From: JBBQZU01 sp041749535
Lineage (GTDB): Bacteria; Bacteroidota; Bacteroidia; Flavobacteriales_D; Cryomorphaceae
DNA length: 64,000 bases
Direction: 5' to 3'
Assembly (NCBI GenBank): GCA_041749535.1
Contig: JBGTBE010000087.1
Coordinates: forward strand, 1-64,000
The translations under genes were made by a program, and so were the position numbers. Below the pieces are notes generated by a model, which was given only the letters and a program-made list of their open reading frames with translations, was not told the DNA's origin and ran no database searches. Of this stretch, positions 33,109-42,246 are shown piece after piece (position 1 is the first letter of the stretch; each line of letters starts with the position of its first letter).

Positions 33109-34074
33109 ATGATCGTAGTTACAGGCGCAGCAGGGTTTATAGGCAGTTGTCTGGTATCTGAACTAAACAGCCACGGATATTATGACCTGGTTTTGGTTGA
33201 TGATTTTAGCTATGCCGTCAAGACACCCAATTATGAAGGCAAGCACTTTTCGCAAAAAGTGCACCGAGACGATTTTCCTACCTGGCTGGACCAGAATCAT
33301 AAGATGGTGTACTTCGTATTTCACATTGGGGCACGCACTGATACCACCGAGTTCAACAAAGAAATTTTCGACCAGCTGAATCTGAACTACACACGCAAGG
33401 TTTGGGAGCAGTGCACCACCTTTGGTATTCCACTTGTGTACGCAAGTTCAGGAGCCACCTATGGACTGGGCGAGCACGGGTACAGCGACAACCATGAGCT
33501 GCCTGCCATTCTAAAGCCATTGAATCCATACGGAGATTCCAAAAATGATTTTGATAAATGGGCGCTGGACCAGGAGGCTGCCCCCTATTTTTGGGCTGGG
33601 TTGAAGTTTTTTAATGTTTACGGACCAAACGAGTACCACAAAGGAAGAATGGCTTCTGTGGTGTACCATGCTTTCAATCAAATAAATGAGAAGGGCTTCG
33701 TAAAATTGTTCAGATCGCACAACCCACAATACAACGATGGTGAGCAGCTCCGCGATTTTATTTACGTGAAGGACGTTATTGCCGTGTGCATGTGGTTGAT
33801 GAAAACAAGAAAGCAAAGTGGACTTTTTAACCTTGGAACTGGGAAAGCAAGAACTTTTAAGGATTTGGCCCTGAACTGTTTTCATGCTCTTGGCCTTGAG
33901 CCCAATGTGGAGTATATTGATACACCTCTTGATATTCGCGATAAGTACCAATACTATACCCAAGCAGAAATGTTGAAGCTGAGAAATGCCGGATATGATC
34001 AGCCATTTACCACGCTTGATGAAGGCGTGCAGGACTACGTGGCCAATTATCTTTCAGCTGGAAAATACTTCTGA
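33109..34074 (+). CDS. hldD: ADP-L-glycero-D-manno-heptose 6-epimerase
   Basis: A 321-residue extended SDR enzyme that makes ADP-L-glycero-D-manno-heptose for the lipopolysaccharide core. IVVTGAAGFIGSCLVSELN is the nucleotide motif. VFHIGARTDTTEFNKE near residue 65 corresponds to the family HxGAxSxTTE segment. YASSGATYG and PLNPYGDSKNDFDKW give the catalytic Ser/Thr and Tyr-x3-Lys, and FKFFNVYGPNEYHKGRMASV-like sequence around residue 165 is diagnostic for HldD. With waaA elsewhere in the window it points to a heptose-containing core. The next gene starts 14 bases later. Confidence 0.93.
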   Translation: MIVVTGAAGFIGSCLVSELNSHGYYDLVLVDDFSYAVKTPNYEGKHFSQKVHRDDFPTWLDQNHKMVYFVFHIGARTDTTEFNKEIFDQLNLNYTRKVWEQCTTFGIPLVYASSGATYGLGEHGYSDNHELPAILKPLNPYGDSKNDFDKWALDQEAAPYFWAGLKFFNVYGPNEYHKGRMASVVYHAFNQINEKGFVKLFRSHNPQYNDGEQLRDFIYVKDVIAVCMWLMKTRKQSGLFNLGTGKARTFKDLALNCFHALGLEPNVEYIDTPLDIRDKYQYYTQAEMLKLRNAGYDQPFTTLDEGVQDYVANYLSAGKYF

Positions 34075-34087
34075 TGCTTTTCCTTCC

Positions 34088-35158
34088 ATGAAGTCTAATG
34101 AACACACGCTCTCTGACTTCGATTTTCACTTGCCCCCTGAGCTGTTGGCCACCTATCCTTCATCTGTGAGGGACAAATCCCGACTCATGGTAGTTAGTAG
34201 GTCAAATCAATCAGTTAGCCACCACCAATTCGATGAGATAGGCGCATTCTTTTCCCCTGGCGATCTGATGGTGATGAATGACACACGTGTAATTCCTGCC
34301 CGGCTTACTGCAAGGAAGGAACACATGCAGAAAGGTGCAAAGATTGATGTACTCCTTGTGAAAGAGGTAGAGCAACCCGTACCTGCGTGGGTTATGTACC
34401 TCGATCCAGTCAAGAAATTAAAGATAGGACACAAGCTCCTATTTGGGAATGAGCCTATTACAGGTATTTTTGCAAAACGCCTGAGTGAGCGAGAGTGTCT
34501 CGTTGAGTTTCCATTTGAAAACAACCGATCCATTCTTCGTCAGAAACTTTTTGACCTTGGCAGTACACCTCTCCCTCCGTACATCAAGCGCAGACCTGAT
34601 CCATCAGATAGAGCGCGATATCAAACCGTTTATGCCAGCAAAGATGGAGCACTTGCCGCTCCCACAGCTGGATTGCATTTTACTGTAGAGCTATTAAAGG
34701 AATTGTCCACATGTGGAGTGATGCGAGCCACTGTAACGCTTCATGTGGGTCCGGGAACCTTTAATATAATTCATGAGGAGAACCTTGATGCGGTGCAGCT
34801 GCACGAAGAACAATATGATGTGGGTGTTGAAGCAGCCCAACTAATTAATGGCATTGACAAGTCTCGAAACTTACTGTGCGCCATCGGTACCACCACTATG
34901 AGGACACTGGAATCAGCCGTTTCAGCTGAAGGCATTGTCCTACCCGGGACAGGTCATAGCAAATTGTTTATTAGACCGCCTTACAAATTCAAAACAGCCA
35001 ATGCCATGCTCACCAATTTTCATACGCCAAAATCATCTCTTCTTATGATGATTTCTGCCTATATTGGATTTGATTTCGCACGTGCAGTTTACAACGAAGC
35101 TATTTCAGAACGATACAGGTTTTTTTCTTACGGAGATGCAATGTTGATACTTCCCTAA
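34088..35158 (+). CDS. queA: S-adenosylmethionine:tRNA ribosyltransferase-isomerase
   Basis: Transfers and isomerises the ribosyl part of SAM onto 7-aminomethyl-7-deazaguanine in tRNA, giving epoxyqueuosine. I choose the ATG at 34088 (MKSNEHTLSDFDFHLPPELL), giving 356 residues, the usual length; longer frames run back through hldD. VMNDTRVIPARL near residue 65, LPPYIKRRPD near residue 155, RYQTVYASKDGALAAPTAGLHFT near residue 178 and TNFHTPKSSLLMMISAYIG near the C-terminus are family signatures. It is likely co-transcribed with hldD. The rest of the queuosine pathway (queC, queE, tgt) is not in the window. Confidence 0.96.
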   Translation: MKSNEHTLSDFDFHLPPELLATYPSSVRDKSRLMVVSRSNQSVSHHQFDEIGAFFSPGDLMVMNDTRVIPARLTARKEHMQKGAKIDVLLVKEVEQPVPAWVMYLDPVKKLKIGHKLLFGNEPITGIFAKRLSERECLVEFPFENNRSILRQKLFDLGSTPLPPYIKRRPDPSDRARYQTVYASKDGALAAPTAGLHFTVELLKELSTCGVMRATVTLHVGPGTFNIIHEENLDAVQLHEEQYDVGVEAAQLINGIDKSRNLLCAIGTTTMRTLESAVSAEGIVLPGTGHSKLFIRPPYKFKTANAMLTNFHTPKSSLLMMISAYIGFDFARAVYNEAISERYRFFSYGDAMLILP

Positions 35159-35159
35159 A

Positions 35160-35495
35160 TTACAGGGATTTCTTCATTTCCAGTAGGAAGGCCTTTACAT
35201 CTTCAAGACGTCTTACAATTTCAACATTGTCTGAAAGGTCACCTTTATTGTCCTTCAGCTTTGCTTTTGCACCTTGTAGGGTATAGCCTCGTTCTTTTAC
35301 GAGATGGAAGATAAGCTTGAGGTGCTCTACATCTTGTTTGGTGAAGAGGCGGTTGCCTTTTTTGTTCTTTTTTGGTTGAAGCACATCAAATTCCTTCTCC
35401 CAAAAGCGTATGAGAGAAGTGTTTACTTCAAACATATCTGCTACTTCGCCAATGGAGAAATAGAGTTTTTCAAGTTCTTTTTCTTTGTAGGGCAT
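35160..35495 (-). CDS. MerR family transcriptional regulator
   Basis: 111 residues from the ATG at 35495 (MPYKEKELEKLYFSIGEV), one base after the upstream peptidase stop. An ATG at 35519 would add eight residues and overlap the peptidase. A winged helix-turn-helix at about 12-80 (FSIGEVADMFEVNTSLIRFW) is followed by KNKKGNRLFTKQDVEHLKLI. A short helical tail follows with no sensor domain or metal-binding cysteines. This is the short MerR type widespread in Bacteroidota next to M23 peptidases; the signal sensed is unknown. Confidence 0.9.
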   Translation of the reverse strand: MPYKEKELEKLYFSIGEVADMFEVNTSLIRFWEKEFDVLQPKKNKKGNRLFTKQDVEHLKLIFHLVKERGYTLQGAKAKLKDNKGDLSDNVEIVRRLEDVKAFLLEMKKSL

Positions 35496-35496
35496 A

Positions 35497-36468
35497 TTAG
35501 TCGAAAGATTGGTTGGCATTGGATGATAATTCCAAAAGCAAGTCGTATTGCTCTGGAGTCAAGTCGTTGAAATAGTAATTCGCTGGGTTTACTTTTCGTC
35601 CGTCTTTAATGACTTCGTAGTGCAAGTGGGGCCCACTGCTTTTTCCCGTATTGCCAACCTTGCCAATTACGTCGCCTCTTTTCACTTTTTGGCCTCTTTT
35701 TACAAGCATTTGACTCATATGTCCATAGAGGGTCTGATAGCCATACCCATGGTCTACTATTACGTGTTTCCCATATCCTGAGCGCTCATCCTGCACATAA
35801 GCCACTTTACCATCGCCTGTTGCAATAATATCCGTACCAATTTCCGATGAGAAGTCCATGCCCCAGTGAAATTTTGGCACCTTATAAATCGGATCTATGC
35901 GCATACCAAAACCGCTTGCCAATCGCCGCAGGTCCTTGTTCGATACCGGTTGAATGGCAGGTATGGATGCGAGGAGTTCCTCTTTATTCTTGGCCATTTC
36001 TATCACTTCATCAAATGACTTACTCTGTATATAAAGTCGCTTTGCAATATTGTCGAGACGAGATGCTGAACTGATCACCAGGTCAGAATTGGAATATCCT
36101 TTCAGGTGAGAGTATCTGTTTACCCCACCAACACCAGCTTGCCTCACACTGTTTGAAATAGGCTCAGCTTCGAAAATTACCCTGTATATGTTGTCGTCCC
36201 GGTTCTCAATATCGTCAAGTACTGCTTCGAGTTGCTGCATATCCCGGTTAAGGAGTTCATATTGCTTGTGTAGTTGTTCATTTTCTCGCTTAAGCACCAG
36301 TTCTTTAGGTGAGTCAATAAATGTATAAGCAAGGGAGATAATGATTGAGGAAAAAAATAGACCTACCAGCAGATATGTAAAAAGGGTCTTCAGCCTATCT
36401 CGTATGGTAAGCTGAATTTTTTCGTAGTTGAGCGTAGCAGGATTGTACTTGTACTTTATTTTTGCCAT
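35497..36468 (-). CDS. M23 family metallopeptidase
   Basis: 323 residues, with a cytoplasmic N-terminus (about 1-28), one membrane anchor (about 29-52) and a periplasmic coiled coil (about 55-110, LKRENEQLHKQYELLNRDMQQLE region). The LasA-type zinc peptidase domain occupies about 195-300. KFHWGMDFSSEIGTDIIATG supplies the first His and Asp, and GKSSGPHLHYEVIKDGRKVN the HxH pair. LYGHMSQMLVKRGQKVKRGD lies between them. All metal ligands are present, so a peptidoglycan-cleaving or cell-division role is likely. It is paired with a MerR gene. Confidence 0.94.
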   Translation of the reverse strand: MAKIKYKYNPATLNYEKIQLTIRDRLKTLFTYLLVGLFFSSIIISLAYTFIDSPKELVLKRENEQLHKQYELLNRDMQQLEAVLDDIENRDDNIYRVIFEAEPISNSVRQAGVGGVNRYSHLKGYSNSDLVISSASRLDNIAKRLYIQSKSFDEVIEMAKNKEELLASIPAIQPVSNKDLRRLASGFGMRIDPIYKVPKFHWGMDFSSEIGTDIIATGDGKVAYVQDERSGYGKHVIVDHGYGYQTLYGHMSQMLVKRGQKVKRGDVIGKVGNTGKSSGPHLHYEVIKDGRKVNPANYYFNDLTPEQYDLLLELSSNANQSFD

Positions 36469-36537
36469 AAGCCCACAAATTGGGGGTCTAAATGTATCTA
36501 AATTGACCTACCTCACCAAAGTCTTCAACCGATAAGA

Positions 36538-36545
36538 TACATTTG
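36538..36545 (+). promoter_or_regulatory. -7 element of alaS
   Basis: TACATTTG fits TAnnTTTG and lies 26 bases before the alaS ATG. It is in the 103-base divergent gap with the M23 peptidase gene. Confidence 0.45.
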
Positions 36546-36571
36546 CAGGCCGAAGCACTAAACGCTCACCT

Positions 36572-39184
36572 ATGAAGTCCATTGCCATACGTCAAGCTTT
36601 TCTTGATTTTTTTGAGTCAAAAAAACACCACATTGCTCCTTCTTCCCCTATTGTGGTCAAGGATGACCCTACCCTCATGTTTACCAATGCGGGAATGAAT
36701 CAGTTTAAGGATATTTTTCTTGGAAATGACCCGGTACCAAGTCCCCGTATAGCGGATACCCAGAAATGTTTGCGTGTAAGCGGTAAACACAACGACCTTG
36801 AAGAAGTAGGGGTGGATACCTACCACCATACCATGTTTGAGATGCTTGGCAATTGGTCCTTCGGTGATTATTATAAAAAAGAGGCCATTACATGGGCATG
36901 GGAGTTACTCACTGAAGTATACAAAATCGACAAAGACAGAATGTACGTTACTGTTTTTGGCGGTGATAAGAGCGATGGACTCGAATTTGATCAGGAAGCA
37001 TATGATGTGTGGAAAGACCTTATTGCTGAAGACAGGATTATTTCTGCCAGCAAGAAGGACAACTTTTGGGAAATGGGCGATGTAGGCCCTTGTGGTCCTT
37101 GCAGTGAGATTCATGTTGATATGCGGTCAGCAGCTGAAAGAAGCAAATTTCCAGGAAAAGATTTCGTAAACAAAGACCATCCTCAAGTAATTGAAATATG
37201 GAACTTGGTATTTATGGAAATGCAACGCAGGGCTGACGGTTCGCTTGCAGGCCTTCCTGCAAAGCATATCGATACAGGTATGGGTTTCGAGCGCTTGTCC
37301 ATGGTTTTACAAGGCAAGCCAAGCACCTATGATACAGATATTTTTAGTCCTCTAATTGCCTTTATAGAAGGCCAGACTGGCCATGTGTATTCTGGCTCAG
37401 ATTCTAAGAAGGACATAGCCTTCAGGGTGTTATCCGATCACATAAGGGCAGTGAGTTTCGCAATTGCTGATGGGCAGCTTCCATCCAATACTGGCTCGGG
37501 ATACGTAATTCGTCGCATCCTGCGCAGGGCTGTTCGTTACGCATACAGTTTTCTAGACCGAAAAGAACCTTTGTTGTATGCACTTTCAGGGGTGCTTGTA
37601 TCACAGATGGGGCATTTCTTTAAAGAGCTTAGGACCAATGAGAACTTGATCAGTCAAGTAATTCGAGAAGAAGAAGAATCCTTTCTTCGCACCCTGGCGC
37701 GAGGCATACAACTCATCGATGATATAGTCGCAAAATCGAAGCAAGCAGAGATAAGCGGTGATGTGGTATTCGAACTGTACGACACGTTCGGTTTTCCAGC
37801 TGATTTGACTGCGTTGATCCTTGCAGAGAGTGGAAAGAACTACAATGAGACAGGCTTCCAAAAGGCATTGGAAGAGCAAAAAGCGCGCTCTCGCAAGGCA
37901 TCTGTTCAAGATACTGGCGATTGGGTTGTGATTCGGGAAGTGCAGGGAACCCAATTTTTGGGCTATGATACGTTGGCGTGCGATATGACCTTAACGAGGT
38001 TTAGAAAGGTAACGCAAAAGGGAAAGCAGCTCTTTCAGATGGTTTTTGACCGCACCCCGTTTTATCCGGAAGGCGGAGGGCAGGTAGGTGATACCGGTTA
38101 TATAGAATCAGCTGGGGTTCGCATTCCCGTTGAGGGCACCTTTAAAGAGAACAACCTCATTGTGCATGTCACTTCAAAATCGCCGGAAGGCCTGGATCCT
38201 GAAGTGAAAGGAGTGGTTGCAGCTGAGAAGCGGAACCACACGACAAAAAACCATTCCGCGACGCACTTGCTCCATCATGCACTGCGTGAACTTCTTGGAA
38301 CCCATGTGGAGCAGAAAGGATCCTTGGTGGAAAGCGGGTATCTGCGTTTTGACTTTTCCCATTTTTCGAAGGTTACCGATGAAGAAATTAGAAACATAGA
38401 AATTCAGGTGAACGCAATGGTTCGCAAGGACTATCCGCTGGAAGAATTCAGAAACTTCCCAATGGCTAAAGCAAAAAGCATGGGTGCCATGGCACTCTTT
38501 GGTGAGAAGTATGGCGATGAAGTACGAGTGATTCGTTTTGGCGAATCTGTAGAACTTTGTGGAGGTACGCATGTGCAGCGCACTGGCGAGATTGGTTTTT
38601 TTAAGATCATTTCTGAAGGCTCGGTGGCAGCTGGCATTCGACGGGTGGAGGCTATTACCGCTGCCGCAGCCGAGAAGTACATTTTTGAACGGTTGGATGT
38701 AATTGATGCGGCATCAGAAAAATTGAAATCAAATGACCTGGTGAAAAGCATTGAAAGCCTTCAGGCTGAAAATCAAGCTATGTCGAGGGAGTTGGAGTCA
38801 TTTCGCAAGCAGAAGTCTATGCAAGTTAAAGCAGAGCTGATAGATGCTGCGGAGCTTGTCAACGGTGTTCAGTTTATAGCCCGCCGCGTGCATTTGGATC
38901 CAGAATCGGTGAAGGACTTGTCGTTTCAGCTGCGAAGAGAATTATCACCCGCTTTTGTTGTACTTGCCGTTAGCGAAAACGGGAAAGCCACGCTAAGCGT
39001 GGCTTTGTCAGATGATTTAGTTGAAAAGTCAGGTTTGAATGCCGCCCAGATTATCAGGGAACTTGCTTCGGCCATTCAGGGCGGGGGCGGTGGTCAACCT
39101 TTTTATGCAACAGCAGGTGGAAAAAATCCTGAAGGCATAGACGCAGCATTTGCCCTTGCCCGCAAAGTGTTAGGCAAAAGCTGA
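36572..39184 (+). CDS. alaS: alanyl-tRNA synthetase
   Basis: 870 residues, a normal size, with all domains. The catalytic class II core is at about 1-250 (RQAFLDFFESKKHHIAPSSP, TFTNAGMNQFKD-like motif 1, DTGMGFERLSMVLQG motif 3). A tRNA-recognition helical domain follows. The editing domain carries the HxxxH zinc site in NHSATHLLHHALRE (about residue 565) and CGGTHVQRTGEIGFFKI (about residue 660). The C-terminal C-Ala domain ends GGGGGQPFYATAGGKNPEGI. It charges tRNA-Ala and edits Ser and Gly. Its last 15 bases overlap the convergent DUF5684 gene. Confidence 0.98.
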   Translation: MKSIAIRQAFLDFFESKKHHIAPSSPIVVKDDPTLMFTNAGMNQFKDIFLGNDPVPSPRIADTQKCLRVSGKHNDLEEVGVDTYHHTMFEMLGNWSFGDYYKKEAITWAWELLTEVYKIDKDRMYVTVFGGDKSDGLEFDQEAYDVWKDLIAEDRIISASKKDNFWEMGDVGPCGPCSEIHVDMRSAAERSKFPGKDFVNKDHPQVIEIWNLVFMEMQRRADGSLAGLPAKHIDTGMGFERLSMVLQGKPSTYDTDIFSPLIAFIEGQTGHVYSGSDSKKDIAFRVLSDHIRAVSFAIADGQLPSNTGSGYVIRRILRRAVRYAYSFLDRKEPLLYALSGVLVSQMGHFFKELRTNENLISQVIREEEESFLRTLARGIQLIDDIVAKSKQAEISGDVVFELYDTFGFPADLTALILAESGKNYNETGFQKALEEQKARSRKASVQDTGDWVVIREVQGTQFLGYDTLACDMTLTRFRKVTQKGKQLFQMVFDRTPFYPEGGGQVGDTGYIESAGVRIPVEGTFKENNLIVHVTSKSPEGLDPEVKGVVAAEKRNHTTKNHSATHLLHHALRELLGTHVEQKGSLVESGYLRFDFSHFSKVTDEEIRNIEIQVNAMVRKDYPLEEFRNFPMAKAKSMGAMALFGEKYGDEVRVIRFGESVELCGGTHVQRTGEIGFFKIISEGSVAAGIRRVEAITAAAAEKYIFERLDVIDAASEKLKSNDLVKSIESLQAENQAMSRELESFRKQKSMQVKAELIDAAELVNGVQFIARRVHLDPESVKDLSFQLRRELSPAFVVLAVSENGKATLSVALSDDLVEKSGLNAAQIIRELASAIQGGGGGQPFYATAGGKNPEGIDAAFALARKVLGKS

Positions 39185-39607
39185 TGAAGGGGCTGCTTTC
39201 GCAGTACCATACACCGGCCCAACATAATTGACTTCATAAGAAAGACCCAGGTTCAGGATGTAAAATCCGTTGAAGAGTATTACAAGCATGTAGTCCAAAA
39301 TGGTGCTCTTTCCAAAGCTGTTGCAAAGCTCAATGTATACTTTAGGTATCATGTACAGTTGACCATATACAGGTATAAGGAAGAGAAACAAATGGTTGGC
39401 TGGCCTTCCTACTATTCTCATGAATACTATGAAGTTCCATATTGGTACAATGCTGGCGATACCTGGCTGTCCTGCTTTTTCGTACAGACGCCACTGAGCA
39501 ACCACTCCTATGAAAGCGAAAATAGCTGCAAGTAGAAAAATCCCATCGCCAAAGGTTGTGTACAGTTGGCTGAAAGTGTCTTGGATGAATTGTGTTGCGT
39601 TGCTCAT
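39170..39607 (-). CDS. DUF5684 membrane protein
   Basis: A 145-residue small integral membrane protein with four hydrophobic helices. GIFLLAAIFAFIGVVAQWRL leads into YEKAGQPGIASIVPIWNFIV, the family signature. A cytoplasmic loop with RIVGRPANH and a second P-V-Y-G turn (LFLIPVYGQLYMIPKVY) follow. This pattern is found in DUF5684 and in the N-terminal part of some signal peptidase I proteins of Bacteroidota; no catalytic residue is present here. Function unknown. The 3' end overlaps alaS by 15 bases. Confidence 0.82.
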   Translation of the reverse strand: MSNATQFIQDTFSQLYTTFGDGIFLLAAIFAFIGVVAQWRLYEKAGQPGIASIVPIWNFIVFMRIVGRPANHLFLFLIPVYGQLYMIPKVYIELCNSFGKSTILDYMLVILFNGFYILNLGLSYEVNYVGPVYGTAKAAPSSAFA

Positions 39608-39918
39608 GATTTTTTTTTTTCGTTTGTGTAACCTTTCAAATGTCTTTCCGTATTTCTACGTTCTGTGGAGTAGACGGCATCGATTTCATGCGGTTGCCTA
39701 TTTCGGTACGAATATTTTTAGTGTTTCGTAAAGGAAGGTTTCTTAATCCATTCAATATCAGCTGAAAACTTATCATTATAAACAGGTCTTTGTTAGTGTA
39801 TTTTTTACATTAACCTACTTTCTGTTAACATCTCGCCCCATATCTTTCATGCATCTGCTATGATTTTAGTTAGAAACGTCATTAATTTGTCTGATTATTT
39901 TATCAGTTCGTGGAATTC
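39608..39918. other. 310-base non-coding region between divergent genes
   Basis: AT-rich region upstream of both the DUF5684 gene (minus) and the OmpA-type gene (plus). It holds a T homopolymer at about 39610-39620, and TATCTTTC at 39841-39848 is a near match to the -7 box. I see no tRNA, repeat or convincing open reading frame. Confidence 0.5.
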
Positions 39919-41214
39919 ATGGGGCGTTTCGTACTTTATTTTATGCTGCTGACCATTCTTTTCCATTCGTTGCAATTGAAAGGACAGGAGATTACCATCA
40001 TTAATAATTTTTCCGGATCAGATACTGAAGCACCCATCGACAATTATGTGCTTGGAAAAGTTACCCAGCATACCTATATAGTAAATGATTACGAGCCAAT
40101 ACAATCTGGCGCGCGCGCTCAGGTGGAGCAAATGGTTCGGTACGGACTGAGGTCGTACATAGACAATAAGTATTATTCCATTCAGGGTAGGGTAGTTGCA
40201 TTGGACAGCAAAGAGACTTTTAGTTCCACGGCATCGGCAATTGTGCGCAACGCACTGTGGATCCACGATTATGATTTTCATGATAAGTTTAACGGATTTT
40301 CTAATAGTGTGTCATCTAAGGCTGCTGAACTAAAAACCTTGAATGGTTTCAGATTATCAGAAGGTGACCGAACCCATGCCGTCCCGCAGAATGGTGCTGT
40401 GGACATTTATACCTTTCAGCGAATGGTTTATGACCTGAAAGTAGCTGCCGAAAAAGAAATAAGTCTTTTTCTGGATGTCTACATGGTGAATATTGGTAAT
40501 GACGGTTCAGAACTGGCAGAAAAGCCTGGATTACTCGATCCCCTCGACTTCAGTATTAATGGCAAGGTGGATAACCTCGATAACCTAAATTCTTTGAAGC
40601 CGGTGCCATTGCCCAGAGACATTAAGGGCAGAAAGAATAAAAAAGATAACAAAGGCACCACAGGGCTTGATAGTGAGATTGTCCGCCTGCTTGAGGATAA
40701 CAACCGGATACTTTCAAATTATGGCAATCGCTTCTCTGACCTGCAAACACAGATTGACGAAATACGCAGCGACCGCAACCTCACGGCCACCATACTGCGC
40801 GAAGAGATGGCGGCCCTCAGGGAGATGATGAAAACTTTTATGGTAAGCAGTAGCCGACCATCTGAGACAGCAGTGTCTACAGGAACACTCACAGCCACTT
40901 TGGTATTTGAGAAAAACGCGCATCAGCTTACTTCTGGCCACAAAGCCCAGCTGAACAGGGTAGAAATTGACCTGAAGGTAGACCAGAGTTTACTTGTTCT
41001 CGTTACAGGATTTGCTGATAAGACAGGAAACACAGATTTTAACGCATGGCTTTCTGAACAAAGGGCAAATGCTGTATACCAGTACTTGCTGGTCAGGAAA
41101 ATTCCCGAAGATAGAATTGTCGTTAATTATTTGGGCGATATAGAGAGCAGGTATGCAAACCCAGCTGACCGCAAGGTGGAAATTTCGTACATAAAGCCAT
41201 CCGTTGGGAAATAG
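39919..41214 (+). CDS. OmpA family outer-membrane/periplasmic protein
   Basis: 431 residues from the ATG at 39919 (MGRFVLYFMLL); a GTG three codons upstream is possible. A signal peptide ends near HSLQLKGQ (about residue 22). The N-terminal half has no recognised fold and ends in a basic linker (RDIKGRKNKKDNKG). A coiled coil follows at about 255-310 (LEDNNRILSNYGNRFSDLQT), then an OmpA_C-like peptidoglycan-binding domain at about 325-425 with LVTGFADKTGNTDFNAWLSE and RANAVYQYLL. The coiled coil plus OmpA domain suggests tethering to peptidoglycan; the exact job is unknown. Confidence 0.82.
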   Translation: MGRFVLYFMLLTILFHSLQLKGQEITIINNFSGSDTEAPIDNYVLGKVTQHTYIVNDYEPIQSGARAQVEQMVRYGLRSYIDNKYYSIQGRVVALDSKETFSSTASAIVRNALWIHDYDFHDKFNGFSNSVSSKAAELKTLNGFRLSEGDRTHAVPQNGAVDIYTFQRMVYDLKVAAEKEISLFLDVYMVNIGNDGSELAEKPGLLDPLDFSINGKVDNLDNLNSLKPVPLPRDIKGRKNKKDNKGTTGLDSEIVRLLEDNNRILSNYGNRFSDLQTQIDEIRSDRNLTATILREEMAALREMMKTFMVSSSRPSETAVSTGTLTATLVFEKNAHQLTSGHKAQLNRVEIDLKVDQSLLVLVTGFADKTGNTDFNAWLSEQRANAVYQYLLVRKIPEDRIVVNYLGDIESRYANPADRKVEISYIKPSVGK

Positions 41215-41217
41215 ATG

Positions 41218-42246
41218 TTAAACTTTCAGTCGCTGTAAGATTTCAATTGCTTTGTTGAGGTCATCGTCGTTCACACCCAAGTGGGTTACCATTCTGATTC
41301 TGTTTTTACCAAAAGCTACTGCCCTCAATCCCGCATTTTCTATAGCCAGCAATACAGCATCACTTCCGGGGTCTGCGTTCACATCAAAGATCACAATATT
41401 GGTTTCGGGTGGTATTACGTGCGCCACGTACCATAATGATTGTAGGGCCTGGGCTAGCCGGGCAGCGCGTACATGATCATCGGCCAGACGTGTTACATGG
41501 TGCTCCATTGCATACAAACCTGCGGCCGCCAAAAATCCAGCCTGACGCATGCCACCGCCAAAAACTTTGCGCACACGTCGGGCTTCTTTAATGAAGTGAT
41601 GGCTCCCCAGCAGCACGGAACCCGAAGGTGTGCCCAGCCCTTTGCTCAGACAAATGGATACGCTGTCAAACAACTTTCCGTAGGCCAATACATTGTGGTT
41701 GTGGAATACAATGGCGTTGAATGCACGCGCCCCATCCAGATGAAAGGCCAAATTCTTTTTTTTGCAATAGGCTGAAAGTGCAACGAGCTCCTCCATGGTA
41801 TAGCACTTACCTCCTCCACGGTTTGAAGTGTCTTCAGCTACGATCAATGAGGTGCGTGCAAGCCAGTCTTTGTCTTCATTTACGAGTGCATCCACCTCTT
41901 CCGGTTGCATTGTGGAGCGGTTGTTTCGCACCAGCTTAGCACTGGAATGGGAGTTTCGCGCCATGCCGCCCCCTTCATAATTGTACACATGCGATTGCTC
42001 ATGGCATATCACTTCATCTCCCGGCCTTGTGTGCACTGCTATGGCAATTTGGTTCGTCATGGTGCCCGAAGGGCAAAACAAACCAGCTTCATGGCCAAAC
42101 ATGGTAGCAAGTGATTCTTGAAGCAGGTTAACAGTGGGGTCTTCGCCAAATACATCATCACCCACCTCGGCCCGCATCATGGATTCCATCATGGCTGGGG
42201 TAGGTTTCGTGACCGTATCGCTTCGCAGGTCTATGGTATCTTTCAT
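41218..42246 (-). CDS. ltaE: low-specificity threonine aldolase
   Basis: A 342-residue PLP enzyme cleaving L-threonine or allo-threonine to glycine and acetaldehyde. The N-terminus DLRSDTVTKPTPAMMESMM and GDDVFGEDPTVNLLQE are diagnostic. HVYNYEGGGMARNS, FHLDGARAFNA (Asp binding the PLP nitrogen) and SICLSKGLGTPSGS (PLP-binding Lys) follow. It may provide glycine and one-carbon units. Its start overlaps the O-methyltransferase stop by four bases, so the two are co-transcribed. Confidence 0.94.
   Translation of the reverse strand: MKDTIDLRSDTVTKPTPAMMESMMRAEVGDDVFGEDPTVNLLQESLATMFGHEAGLFCPSGTMTNQIAIAVHTRPGDEVICHEQSHVYNYEGGGMARNSHSSAKLVRNNRSTMQPEEVDALVNEDKDWLARTSLIVAEDTSNRGGGKCYTMEELVALSAYCKKKNLAFHLDGARAFNAIVFHNHNVLAYGKLFDSVSICLSKGLGTPSGSVLLGSHHFIKEARRVRKVFGGGMRQAGFLAAAGLYAMEHHVTRLADDHVRAARLAQALQSLWYVAHVIPPETNIVIFDVNADPGSDAVLLAIENAGLRAVAFGKNRIRMVTHLGVNDDDLNKAIEILQRLKV

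Noticed and set aside
33986..34087. Upstream start for queA inside hldD
   Set aside because: The extra residues are the out-of-frame 3' end of hldD; family similarity starts at the ATG at 34088.
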